From JBEKDJ01 sp050014415 (lineage in GTDB: Bacteria > Desulfobacterota > BSN033 > UBA1163): DNA of 25,173 bases. A program made the translations under genes and the position numbers. The DNA lies in contig JBEKDJ010000030.1 of the NCBI GenBank assembly GCA_050014415.1, positions 1 to 25,173 of the forward strand, given 5' to 3'. Shown here piece by piece: positions 7,133 through 14,127 of this stretch. The notes below the pieces were generated by a model that was not told the origin of the DNA, did not search any database, and saw only the letters and a list, made by a program, of their open reading frames with translations. Position 1 is the stretch's first letter. Each line of letters starts with the position of its first letter.

Positions 7133-7360
7133 ATGGAAGAATTTCTGACGGTAGAAGACATTTCCAAGACGCTGAAGGTAAGTCCGGTCTGGATTTATAA
7201 GCTGGTTCGGCAGAAGAGGATCCCCTTTTTCCGGGTGGAGAAGTGCGTCCGGTTCTTACCCTCAGAGATAGGGAAATGGCTGGAGGGTGGGCGGAATAGA
7301 GAATGGCATCGAGACAAGATTAGGCGGCCTCTTGATGGTGGAACAAGAACGCGGGTTTAA
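7133..7360 (+). CDS. Excisionase/AlpA-like helix-turn-helix protein
   Basis: This 75-aa protein has a classic excisionase-type winged helix: FLTVEDISKTLKVSPVWIYKL, then VRQKRIPFFRVEKCVRFLPSEIGKWL. The basic tail (RDKIRRPLDGGTRTR) would add DNA contacts. Such proteins bend att DNA as recombination directionality factors or act as small transcription regulators. It stands upstream of the tape-measure segment, and a similar protein is encoded at 12342-12497. Which of them serves the integrase cannot be told from sequence alone. Confidence 0.8.
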   Translation: MEEFLTVEDISKTLKVSPVWIYKLVRQKRIPFFRVEKCVRFLPSEIGKWLEGGRNREWHRDKIRRPLDGGTRTRV

Positions 7361-7492
7361 ATGTTGAATTTCATTAAAGGAAATATTGACTTCTTACCGA
7401 GTTCTTACTAGCGGGGGGGAATGAGCGAGGCGAAGGGAACAGTGTCGACCTTTTCAAAGACAAGGCGTCCGAGAGGGCTTAGCGAGTAGACA

Positions 7493-7798
7493 ATGACAGG
7501 ACAGTGGCTAAACGTTGAAGGTTTTACGATCCGTCCTTGGAATGTTGGCCAGCTCGCCCTCCTTATTCAAACGTTGATCGAAGTGGCCAATGCGATCAAA
7601 AAAGCAGGCGACGATGAATATCAAATCGCCCTAGTATTCTTGCCACACACGCCAAGGATAATCTCGGTGTCATTGGATCTCCCTATTGAGGAGATCGGGA
7701 AATGGGAGCTCGGAAAAACCATGTTGATTTTAGCAGGCATTCTGACCGTGAATCAAAAACATTTCTCATTAAAAAAAGAGAGTGAATTTTTATGCTGA
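7493..7798 (+). CDS. Hypothetical protein upstream of tape measure
   Basis: This 101-aa soluble protein has mixed helix and strand and is not recognised. It lies 12 bases before the tape-measure gene, the place usually taken by tail assembly chaperones in siphophages and myophages, so a tail-assembly role is possible but rests only on position. No clear ribosome binding site precedes its ATG. A 22-codon frame at 7421-7489 (start after GCGGGGGGGA) ends just upstream and might couple translation. No programmed frameshift signal of the lambda G/GT type was recognised at its end. Confidence 0.55.
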   Translation: MTGQWLNVEGFTIRPWNVGQLALLIQTLIEVANAIKKAGDDEYQIALVFLPHTPRIISVSLDLPIEEIGKWELGKTMLILAGILTVNQKHFSLKKESEFLC

Positions 7799-7810
7799 TA
7801 GGAGGTTCAA

Positions 7811-10597
7811 ATGGCTGACGAGGAGATTGGGAAACTTGTAATTAGGCTTAGTGCAGAGATCGGGGATCTGAAGAAGAACTTCGAAGAGGCGAAAGGTCAA
7901 TTAAAAGACTTAGGCTCCCAGGCGAAAGAAAGCACGGAGAGCATCAAGACCGGCCTTGGAGGGATCGAGTCGGGTGCGAAGGGCATAGTGGGTGCTCTAT
8001 CGGCCATCAAAGCAAGTGCGATTGTGTATCTCGGTGAGCAAGCTATCCAAGCCGGGCAGAGAGTCTTGAGTTTTGCCAAATCCATAGCAGAGTCAGCATA
8101 CCAAATTGAGAGACAGTCCGAGATTCTCGGCATCAGCGTGACGGACTATCAGAAGTTGAACTATGCCGCAAAGATGTCCGGTGTGTCGAGCGATTCTTTG
8201 TCCCTAGCCTTACGAACTCTTGCGAGAAACATGGGGGAGGCACAATTGGGCGTAGGTAGGGCAAAACCGTATTTTGAGGCCCTTGGGATTAGTATGGCAG
8301 ACCTAAAATCGAAATCCCCCGTAGATGTCCTTATGCTCCTGGCAGATAGATTTAAAAATACCGAGGACGGCGCCAGAAAAATGGAATATGCCTCCAATCT
8401 TCTAGCCACCCGTTATGGGGATAATCTTATCCCAATGATGAATAAGGGCAGTGAAGGACTCAAGGCTTTTGGCGATGAAGCTGTCAGGATGGGATCTGTC
8501 ATTGGTGATGTTGTGGTTAAGAAGGGAAGCGAGGCGGAGACAACATTCAACAGACTTGCTTTACAGTCGAATGCCCTCAAATTGTCATTTGGTCCGCTTG
8601 CTGTGGATATAGCAAATTTGTTTGAGCAGATCGTCTCTGGAATCAAAAAGGTGAAAGACGGATGGGACAGCCTACCAGCCCCCTTAAGAGGACTTCTTGT
8701 TCCAACACCTGGGGGCATGAAAACCTTCATGGGATGGTGGATGGGTTTGGGAGAAAAAATAGGCGTTGTCCCGCCACCCCCCCCAACGCCTACTCCACCG
8801 CCTCCAGTGGCACCTCCAAAAAAGGCCGCTCTTCCCCCTGTCGTTACAGAGGAAGAAAAAGCGCGCAGGGCAGCCGTAGCCATGGAGCGTCTGAAGATTG
8901 AGGAAGATGCGGCCACGGCAGCAGAAACTCTTGCAAAGGAGCACAATGCCACCCTCCAGACTATCAACGAGCAGCAGTACAAAGAAGGTTTGAGTTCTGA
9001 AGAAGACTACCTGGCGGAGAAGCACAGGCTTGAAGAGGACAGTTACAGACTCGATATTTCCCTTGCAAGTAAACAAGCCAGCATTATGGCGAAGGCTTAC
9101 GAAGAAGTGGTAGCGAAAGCCCCAGAAAAAGAGAAGCCGAAACTGAAGCTCCAAGTCGATCTTGAGATCCAGAAGGCCAGGGAAAAGCTTCTGGAGACCA
9201 CCGAGAAACTCAGGCAGATCGAAACCAAGGAGGGTACAGAGGCTTATGAACTGGCAAAGGGAAAGATTCTCGCTACCGAGGATGCCAGGATAAAGGCCCT
9301 AGAGGAGGAAGCCAAGAAAGAGATCGAACTCAATAATCTGAGAGTTCAATCTGGGCAGATGCCAGCTATAGAAGCAACCATGAAAAACCTGGACATCCAA
9401 AAAACGCTTAATATGCAAAAGATTAATCAACTTGAGCTAGAGAAGGCATTGACTTCAGAATCGGCGAAGAAGTTAGAAATTGATGCGAAAATTCTGGTTT
9501 TACTCAAAGATACCGAAGATGAGGAAATAAAAAAGCTAAAAGATGCTCAGGAGTTACGTGATTTCAAACTTGCTGAGGCAGCAACCACCGTGTCAACACT
9601 TGAAGCGGGGATTAACAAGCAGAAGGAACTCAATGCGCTCAAGGTCGGGTTGGGCATGATGAGGCCAGAAGAGGCAACGGAATTTGAACTTGATGCGCAG
9701 GAGAAATTGAACAAGGCAAGCATGGAGGAACTGAAAACGAAACTCCAGTTTGTTACGACCGATGCGGAAAGATTGAAAATCACGACTGACATCGCCAATC
9801 TCGAATTGCAGCTTGAGGACACCGAAAAGAGGCGACTCACCCTGATGGAGTCGGAAGCGATCAAGAAGATGGATGTCGCCACACTCACAACAATAGGGAT
9901 ACAGAGGGCGGAGATTTCAACTCAAAAGGAACTTGCTAATCAGTTAGAGAATCTTCTCCCGAATGCCGTCAATGTTTTCACCGATTCGATCAAACAGAGT
10001 GACGGAAGTTTCAAGAATTTCTTCTCCAATGCGGAGCAGGGGTTTTTGAAATTGATTCAAAACATTCTTTCTACCATTGCAGAGTTAGAGGTTCTCAAGG
10101 CGCTCGGATATGAGAAGGGGGGTGGCGGAATAAACTGGGGGAGCTTGCTCTCCAGTCTATTCGGGGGAGGCGAACCTGGACTAAATTATAATATCCAATC
10201 TCCAGGAATTGTAGGAGCTGGTACTCCGTATCAAAAGGGCGGGACATTCATTGCGACGAAGCCGACCTCAATCATCGCCGGCGAGGGCGGAGAACCTGAG
10301 ATCGTCTCTATAGTCCCCATCTCGAAGATGGTCTCTCCTTCGTTATTTGGGCCTTCCGGGGGCATATCATCACTCAGGCCTTACCAGGGCTTCGCCGGAG
10401 GTGGAACCATCGTTGTGAGTGCAGAGGGACAGGGCAAGGCGCCCCAGAAAATACAGCTTGACCTCAATGTTAATGCGAACAGCAATTTCTTTGATATTGT
10501 CGCAAAGGCGCGACCGACGTCAGAGGAAATAGATTTGATCGTCGCCGCGAAATATAAGGCCGGTGGACACCTCTACAAGTCGATAAAGGAGAGATAA
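7811..10597 (+). CDS. Phage tail tape measure protein
   Basis: This 928-aa protein has the tape-measure plan. It has an N-terminal coiled coil (residues ~5-45); an Ala/Gly-rich hydrophobic region with the tape-measure core (~50-290, including the block from ILGISVTDYQKLNYAAKMSG to LLADRFKNTEDGA); a Pro-rich linker (~320-343); and a long Glu/Lys/Leu coiled-coil rod (~345-715) with internally similar units (IEATMKNLDIQKTLN and EEATEFELDAQEKLN). A C-terminal glycine-rich tail ends with KGGTFIATKPTSIIAGEGGEPEIV, a common tape-measure ending. In phages this protein sets tail length and helps DNA delivery. The start ATG has AGGAGG at ideal spacing. No tail tube, baseplate or capsid gene lies nearby, so it is an orphan here. 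Confidence 0.9.
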   Translation: MADEEIGKLVIRLSAEIGDLKKNFEEAKGQLKDLGSQAKESTESIKTGLGGIESGAKGIVGALSAIKASAIVYLGEQAIQAGQRVLSFAKSIAESAYQIERQSEILGISVTDYQKLNYAAKMSGVSSDSLSLALRTLARNMGEAQLGVGRAKPYFEALGISMADLKSKSPVDVLMLLADRFKNTEDGARKMEYASNLLATRYGDNLIPMMNKGSEGLKAFGDEAVRMGSVIGDVVVKKGSEAETTFNRLALQSNALKLSFGPLAVDIANLFEQIVSGIKKVKDGWDSLPAPLRGLLVPTPGGMKTFMGWWMGLGEKIGVVPPPPPTPTPPPPVAPPKKAALPPVVTEEEKARRAAVAMERLKIEEDAATAAETLAKEHNATLQTINEQQYKEGLSSEEDYLAEKHRLEEDSYRLDISLASKQASIMAKAYEEVVAKAPEKEKPKLKLQVDLEIQKAREKLLETTEKLRQIETKEGTEAYELAKGKILATEDARIKALEEEAKKEIELNNLRVQSGQMPAIEATMKNLDIQKTLNMQKINQLELEKALTSESAKKLEIDAKILVLLKDTEDEEIKKLKDAQELRDFKLAEAATTVSTLEAGINKQKELNALKVGLGMMRPEEATEFELDAQEKLNKASMEELKTKLQFVTTDAERLKITTDIANLELQLEDTEKRRLTLMESEAIKKMDVATLTTIGIQRAEISTQKELANQLENLLPNAVNVFTDSIKQSDGSFKNFFSNAEQGFLKLIQNILSTIAELEVLKALGYEKGGGGINWGSLLSSLFGGGEPGLNYNIQSPGIVGAGTPYQKGGTFIATKPTSIIAGEGGEPEIVSIVPISKMVSPSLFGPSGGISSLRPYQGFAGGGTIVVSAEGQGKAPQKIQLDLNVNANSNFFDIVAKARPTSEEIDLIVAAKYKAGGHLYKSIKER

Positions 10598-10600
10598 CGA

Positions 10601-11104
10601 TTGAGTAAAACCAAAAGCAAAGATCATCTAAAGCCCGTCAAGAAGGTCGGGGGGTGCAAGGCTGAATTTAGAGAGGTGCTGAGGGATTACTCCGCCGTAG
10701 GCTATAACTGCGAGATATTGGAAAAAATTAGATTCATACTGAATCAGCAAAATTTTATCTTAGCTCAGGAATGCTCACGACGATTGCAGAAGGGGGTGGA
10801 TCTGCAGGCTGCGCAAAAAGTATTTAACCAGTTTATCAAACTGGACGTGAAGGTTAAAAAGCTGTTTGGACAAATGTATGATTCGGAGACCGTTAGGCTG
10901 GATGAAAAGCGAATCCTGGCGCTTATTGGAAGTATTTCTCCTGAATCTCTGGGAAAGTTGCTTGTGGCTGAGCAGAAGAAGCCGACCGGGGATGATGGAG
11001 GGGGAATCGAAGAGATGCTGATTAGGCAGATGAAACTCATCGAAGAGTTTGTCAGCAGGCTCGTTGAGGACCTGGGGCAACAAGAAAAAGCACGAAGAGG
11101 ATGA
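10601..11104 (+). CDS. Hypothetical protein downstream of tape measure (167 aa)
   Basis: The TTG start follows GGAGAG within the last codons of the tape-measure gene, only 3 bases after its stop, so the two are translationally linked. The protein is basic at the N-terminus and helical throughout (EILEKIRFILNQQNFILAQEC), with an acidic Gly-rich turn (TGDDGGG) and a C-terminal amphipathic helix. I do not recognise the family. Co-expression with the tape measure suggests a partner or structural role. Confidence 0.6.
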   Translation: MSKTKSKDHLKPVKKVGGCKAEFREVLRDYSAVGYNCEILEKIRFILNQQNFILAQECSRRLQKGVDLQAAQKVFNQFIKLDVKVKKLFGQMYDSETVRLDEKRILALIGSISPESLGKLLVAEQKKPTGDDGGGIEEMLIRQMKLIEEFVSRLVEDLGQQEKARRG

Positions 11105-11203
11105 ATTTTGAACTGCAACCGTGCAACATGCCTATATAGGCTAAATTAATGAGATTTGTCTGGATCAGATGCAACAGAAAAGCAACGAGTCACTATCCGA
11201 AAT

Positions 11204-11794
11204 ATGGCTAAGATCGACCTGAATGTATTGCATCGTCTCCTCAATGAGGGAGACAAACCTGCCGAGGCAGCCCGCAAGATGGGGGTGAATCGGAGTAGCG
11301 TTACCCGAGCTATTGCCAAAGGCAGAGTAAAAACCTCGCAGGCGATTGTTCTGGGGAAGGCAGGGAAGATTGTAGATACGAAGATCGACGTTATGGATCA
11401 ACTCCTAACAATCAATGCCTATGCTGTTGAATTGCTTGATCTCCTTATGCGCTGGAACCGGGGGGATAAGGCAGCACTGCAGGTCTTGGAATCTCAGATA
11501 TCACGGAAGAAGGTACGGGTCGGAAATAAGGAAGAGTTTGTCAAGGAATACAAATTTACAGATCCACGTAGCCTTGCTTTACGTACCATGGCTGAGATCA
11601 GGGAGCAGCTCCGGTTACAGGTGGATATTTTCAAGAGTCTTTACAACGTAGAGATGGTGAACGAATTCCAGAAAGAAATCATCCGCATTTTGGGAGAAAT
11701 AGATCCCGAGGCACGGCAGCGGTTCATCGCACGGCTTAATGAACTACACCGGATGAGGACTTGTATCGAAGCGTATGCTGTCAAGGAGCAGTAA
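11204..11794 (+). CDS. HTH DNA-binding protein, terminase-small-subunit-like
   Basis: This 196-aa protein begins with a resolvase-type helix-turn-helix (LNVLHRLLNEGDKPAEAARK, then MGVNRSSVTRAIAKGR), followed by a long helical domain rich in Leu, Arg and Glu (MAEIREQLRLQVDIFKSLYN). This plan resembles some phage terminase small subunits and Mu-gp27-like proteins, but no large terminase is present, so it may only be a DNA-binding regulator. The ATG at 11204 is chosen over a TTG at 11156. A 20-codon frame at 11149-11211 (MRFVWIRCNRKAT...) overlaps the start and could couple translation. The Shine-Dalgarno sequence is weak. Confidence 0.6.
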   Translation: MAKIDLNVLHRLLNEGDKPAEAARKMGVNRSSVTRAIAKGRVKTSQAIVLGKAGKIVDTKIDVMDQLLTINAYAVELLDLLMRWNRGDKAALQVLESQISRKKVRVGNKEEFVKEYKFTDPRSLALRTMAEIREQLRLQVDIFKSLYNVEMVNEFQKEIIRILGEIDPEARQRFIARLNELHRMRTCIEAYAVKEQ

Positions 11795-11799
11795 TTTCA

Positions 11800-12102
11800 A
11801 TGACCCCGGTATCGGATATGGCGACCAACCCGAAACGAAAAGGGATAGGAAGCAGCCGGACAGGGGGAGAATGTGTGCCCGGTTTTTCTTCGCAGAAGGG
11901 CGAGATCGTGACTGAAGTTCCAAGATTGAATCAGTGTTTTATCTGCAAGGCATGGCGCCTTGAGAGAGACCTTGCCCCGGTAGAAGTGCCCGACCAGGGA
12001 GCCTCCTATATTCAAAAACGGGGGTGTAAGAAGTGCCTTGAGGAAATCATGGGCGAATCAAGCCTTCAGGACGCGCCAGGACAAGAGATAAGGCAAGGGT
12101 GA
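11800..12102 (+). CDS. Small zinc-ribbon protein (100 aa)
   Basis: Two CxxC pairs (Cys46/49 in CFIC and Cys76/79 in CKKC), separated by 26 residues, form a likely zinc ribbon. The N-terminal 40 residues are flexible and Lys/Gly/Ser-rich. The start at 11800 follows AAGGAG (inside the preceding gene) by 11 bases; an ATG at 11818 is an alternative. It is reminiscent in size of phage Com-type zinc-finger regulators, but I cannot assign it. It lies 5 bases after the HTH gene and is probably in the same operon. Confidence 0.55.
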   Translation: MTPVSDMATNPKRKGIGSSRTGGECVPGFSSQKGEIVTEVPRLNQCFICKAWRLERDLAPVEVPDQGASYIQKRGCKKCLEEIMGESSLQDAPGQEIRQG

Positions 12103-12124
12103 GGGGGTTAGTAGGGTAAGGGGT

Positions 12125-12217
12125 ATGCCGATTACCTCCAAAGAAGCCGAGGAGATCGGATCAAAAGAAGAAAAAAAGGCTGGGGAGGTTGAGCCCAGCC
12201 TAGAAGAAGGTACATGA
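12125..12217 (+). CDS. Possible 30-aa acidic peptide
   Basis: An ATG after GTAAGGGG opens 30 codons, very rich in Glu and Lys. The same bases form an inverted repeat that is a good terminator for the minus strand, so the reading frame may be accidental. Confidence 0.25.
   Translation: MPITSKEAEEIGSKEEKKAGEVEPSLEEGT
12171..12201 (-). terminator. Rho-independent terminator for minus-strand transcripts
   Basis: Read on the minus strand, AGGCTGGG (12201-12194) pairs perfectly with CCCAGCCT (12184-12177), with a 9-base loop, and is followed by seven T (12177-12171, the first closing the stem). It would end transcripts coming leftward, for example from the promoter at 13091-13119. There is no T-run in the plus direction. 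Confidence 0.7.
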
Positions 12218-12341
12218 AAAAGAGGTTCTAATTATGCTCGATGAATCATCGGTTTTCAAGTATTCTGATCCTGACTTCGCTCTTTGACAATTGAATCCTG
12301 TCAACTGTGCAGTTCAGGAACTAAGAGAGGAGAACCTGATC

Positions 12342-12497
12342 ATGAAAGATTATTTCAGCGTGAACGAACTGGCGGGGCATTTTAGGGTGAACCCGAAGAC
12401 GATCTACCGGAGACTTTGGGCGAAGGACCTTCCGGCCTATAAGGTCGGAAGGTCCTGGAGGGTAGCAAAGAAGGATATTAAGTGGCTTAAACAATAA
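12342..12497 (+). CDS. Excisionase-family helix-turn-helix protein
   Basis: This 51-aa protein is a complete HTH_17/excisionase fold: FSVNELAGHFRVNPKTIYRR, a short wing with LPAYKVGRSWRVAKKDIKWL. The ATG at 12342 has GAGAGGAG at good distance, favouring it over an earlier TTG. It is the second protein of this type in the element and would bind DNA as a recombination directionality factor or regulator. A minus-strand transcript from 13091 reading to 12171 would be antisense to it. Confidence 0.8.
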   Translation: MKDYFSVNELAGHFRVNPKTIYRRLWAKDLPAYKVGRSWRVAKKDIKWLKQ

Positions 12498-12515
12498 AAA
12501 GAGAGGAGTCTTCCA

Positions 12516-12608
12516 ATGCCTCTTTGGAAGATAATTTTAATCATAGCTCTCGCTTTAGAGATTGTGGTTATTGTTTTGGAAATAGACATAATCAGGTGGA
12601 CCCGTTAG
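12516..12608 (+). CDS. Single-span small membrane protein (30 aa)
   Basis: The peptide starts MPLWKIILIIALALEIVVIV and ends LEIDIIRWTR, one membrane helix with a Lys near the N-terminus and Arg at the C-terminus. A strong GAGAGGAG lies 8 bases before the ATG and 18 bases after the excisionase-like stop. Codons 2-3 (CCTCTT) can pair with the Shine-Dalgarno sequence, so translation may be controlled. Its stop codon overlaps that of the convergent gene at 12605-13048, which also encodes a membrane protein. Function is unknown. Confidence 0.6.
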   Translation: MPLWKIILIIALALEIVVIVLEIDIIRWTR

Positions 12609-13048
12609 CCCTTGAGAACAAGCACTGCGGTTAAAGCCGCTATGATTACAGTTAGGCAGAGCATCACCCAAGCCATACGATTATTTGAGATGGCTACTTC
12701 TGCCATCATGGCAACCAAGCGCCTTTGCGCAGCAAGCATATATATTGTATCTTGTGATATCCTCTTTTCTTCCATCTGTTGTTCCTTCTTTTCTTCTTTC
12801 TTTTCCTTATTTCTATCTTCCATAAGATGTTCCACAACTGTATTGAAATCAGCCACCAACTGTGGAATTGGCTTCTTTAAATCTCTGTCAGTTTCTCTTT
12901 CTGCGCTACGTTCTCGCGTCTCACGTATTTCCCTATGTTCAGCATCTTCTGTGTGTGATTCATCGCCTGGGTATCGGACCCATTTCCATCGTTTCCACGC
13001 ATCTTTAGGACAGTCTTTTTCACCATGTTTTGGTCTTTGTTTATCCAT
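12605..13048 (-). CDS. C-terminally membrane-anchored protein (147 aa)
   Basis: The first ~60 residues are very charged (many Glu, Arg, Asp; WKRWKWVRYPGD near the start). A Lys/Glu coiled-coil stretch (~80-97, NKEKKEEKKEQQMEEK) and a helix with QRRLVAMMAEVAIS follow, and the protein ends with one hydrophobic segment (about 124-145: MAWVMLCLTVIIAALTAVLVL). This tail-anchored topology would place the charged part in the cytoplasm. AAGGAGGG precedes the ATG and a good promoter lies at 13091-13119. It is one of only two minus-strand genes in the element. A holin- or spanin-like role cannot be supported; function is unknown. Confidence 0.75.
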   Translation of the reverse strand: MDKQRPKHGEKDCPKDAWKRWKWVRYPGDESHTEDAEHREIRETRERSAERETDRDLKKPIPQLVADFNTVVEHLMEDRNKEKKEEKKEQQMEEKRISQDTIYMLAAQRRLVAMMAEVAISNNRMAWVMLCLTVIIAALTAVLVLKG

Positions 13049-13090
13049 CCCCGCTTCCCTCCTTGATGTATTTGGTTAATAGGCACAGTA

Positions 13091-13119
13091 AATATATCAA
13101 AAGGGAACAGGAATGACAA
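13091..13119 (-). promoter_or_regulatory. Sigma70-like promoter for minus-strand membrane gene
   Basis: On the minus strand TTGTCA (13119-13114), 17 bases, then TATATT (13096-13091). The transcript would start near 13084, giving a ~36-base leader to the gene starting at 13048. Confidence 0.65.
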
Positions 13120-13155
13120 TCATTAAGAGTGTCCAATCAAGTCCAAAGATTTCGC

Positions 13156-13185
13156 TTGACATTCTCCGTGAATTGTGCCTATACT
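13156..13185 (+). promoter_or_regulatory. Sigma70 promoter of the structured RNA
   Basis: TTGACA (13156-13161), 18 bases, then TATACT (13180-13185). Seven bases downstream, at 13192, lies the first base of the long RNA stem, just where transcription should start. Confidence 0.75.
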
Positions 13186-13191
13186 AGAATT

Positions 13192-13318
13192 GGCTGTGAG
13201 GAAAAATCAATGCTTTTCGTTTATTCAGACCACTACAAGTGCCGTCTTGATCTTGGGGGAGGACCCTGCCTAAAAGCATTGATCCTCACAGCCACCCTAG
13301 GGTTGAGGCGGCTTTTTT
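13192..13318 (+). ncRNA. Candidate structured small RNA with own promoter and terminator
   Basis: From the predicted start site the RNA can form a long closing helix: 13192-13201 with 13284-13293 (10 bp) and 13206-13217 with 13272-13283 (12 bp), interrupted only by a four-A bulge at 13202-13205. Inside are two hairpins. The first pairs AGAC/GTCT and CACT/AGTG (13227-13247, loop ACA). The second is GGG/CCC with loop GGAGGA (13255-13266). A terminator follows: AGCC-A-CC ... GG-C-GGCT (13290-13313) then T6. Its first four bases overlap the closing helix, so the two folds compete. It does not look like SRP RNA, tmRNA or RNase P, and no reverse transcriptase is nearby to suggest a retron. The exposed GGAGGA loop resembles a CsrA site or a Shine-Dalgarno sequence, which would fit a regulatory RNA, but the function is unknown. 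Confidence 0.8.
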
Positions 13319-13390
13319 GTTCCCTCTTTTTGGTTTTCCAAATGGCTATAAGAAAAGGGATGATGAAAACAGACAGGAATCTAAAGGTGA

Positions 13391-13564
13391 TTACTGAGCG
13401 TGTTCTTTCTTCGTGTATCCTCTTTCGAGGCCGAAAATATCTGTCAGGGCTTGCTTACCTTCATCCTCTAATTCGAGGACAATCATTGTATTGTCAATTT
13501 TCTTCACCCTGCAAATCTTTCCGTCTTTTTCACGAATGTAGATGTCTCCGATTTTTACGTCCAT
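13391..13564 (-). CDS. Small hypothetical protein (57 aa)
   Basis: The sequence begins MDVKIGDIYIREKDGKICRV, continues KKIDNTMIVLELEDEGKQAL and ends GYTKKEHAQ. It reads as a small beta-rich (SH3-like or KOW-like) fold with a helical end, and similar short proteins occur among hypothetical genes of Desulfobacterota as far as I recall. AGGTAG lies upstream of the ATG. It runs opposite to its neighbours, between the small RNA and the gene at 13684. No function can be given. Confidence 0.6.
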   Translation of the reverse strand: MDVKIGDIYIREKDGKICRVKKIDNTMIVLELEDEGKQALTDIFGLERGYTKKEHAQ

Positions 13565-13683
13565 ATTCTACCTACAAGATATTTTCACACTTATCTATCA
13601 GGAAATCAAACCGAAAGGAGGTGAACCCGATAACCCCTTTGGCCGGGAGAACGCGGGTAAGGTTAGGAGAAAGGAGGTAAATC

Positions 13684-14067
13684 ATGGAATTTGGAAAACT
13701 ATCTCTCATCTTTGATCGAGATTGTGAGCTGACAGATTTTTTATCTATGCTTTTGGAAGGTGACGACGATGATCGTTTGGAATGTAGAAGAGTTCTTGAT
13801 TCCTGCATAGACCGGCTTAAAGAGTTGAATCCCGAACTGATGCTTGAGACAGATGAGAATATCGGCGCTCTCATAAACGAATATTCGGGGATCTTCTTCA
13901 CGGCCGGTTATATCGTTGGCCAGGCATTCGACGTGACAGATCCAGAGGCACAAAAAGAGATCGAGTTCTTAAGAAAGAAATTGGAAAGTATTATTCAAAT
14001 TTGGCCAAGGAAAAAGGCCCCTGATCACCCCACCAAGGAAGATTCAGAGGCCTCTAGCAGGCAGTAG
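13684..14067 (+). CDS. Hypothetical acidic protein (127 aa)
   Basis: A perfect AAAGGAGG sits 7 bases before the ATG. The protein is acidic and helical (SMLLEGDDDDRLECRRVLDS), with a more hydrophobic centre (YSGIFFTAGYIVGQAFDV) and a polar Lys/Ser/Glu tail. No family is recognised. It stands just upstream of the XerC/D-like recombinase, separated by 60 bases that contain an inverted repeat, and could be its regulator or partner. Confidence 0.65.
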   Translation: MEFGKLSLIFDRDCELTDFLSMLLEGDDDDRLECRRVLDSCIDRLKELNPELMLETDENIGALINEYSGIFFTAGYIVGQAFDVTDPEAQKEIEFLRKKLESIIQIWPRKKAPDHPTKEDSEASSRQ

Positions 14068-14112
14068 CCATTATACACAGCCTTACCCGCTGTCTCCCTT
14101 TTACCATAATGG
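14068..14112. repeat. Inverted repeat before the XerC/D-like gene
   Basis: CCATTAT (14068-14074) and ATAATGG (14106-14112) form a 7-bp inverted repeat around an inner CAGC/GCTG pair. It lies directly before the Shine-Dalgarno sequence of the recombinase gene, so it could be an operator or a recombination site. Confidence 0.4.
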
Positions 14113-14127
14113 AGAAGGGAGGTCAAG

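Noticed and set aside
8413..8982. 189-codon minus-strand frame
   Set aside because: Shadow of the tape-measure gene; its Ser/Gly-rich translation comes from the Pro-rich linker read in reverse.
12612..13079. 155-codon plus-strand frame
   Set aside because: It mirrors the minus-strand membrane gene, which has a better ribosome binding site, promoter and protein composition.
13192..13318. Structured RNA considered as retron msr-msd, SRP RNA or 6S RNA
   Set aside because: No reverse transcriptase is present, the conserved SRP tetraloop motif is absent, and it is shorter than typical 6S RNA with two internal hairpins rather than a single large bubble.
13129..13680. 183-codon plus-strand frame across the small RNA region
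   Set aside because: It runs through a promoter, a long RNA stem, a terminator and the reverse complement of a better gene; its Cys/Ser/Phe-rich translation is not protein-like.
13615..13683. GTG-started 20-codon leader peptide (13621-13683) before the gene at 13684
   Set aside because: The AAAGGAG lies directly against the GTG with no spacer, so it is unlikely to be translated.
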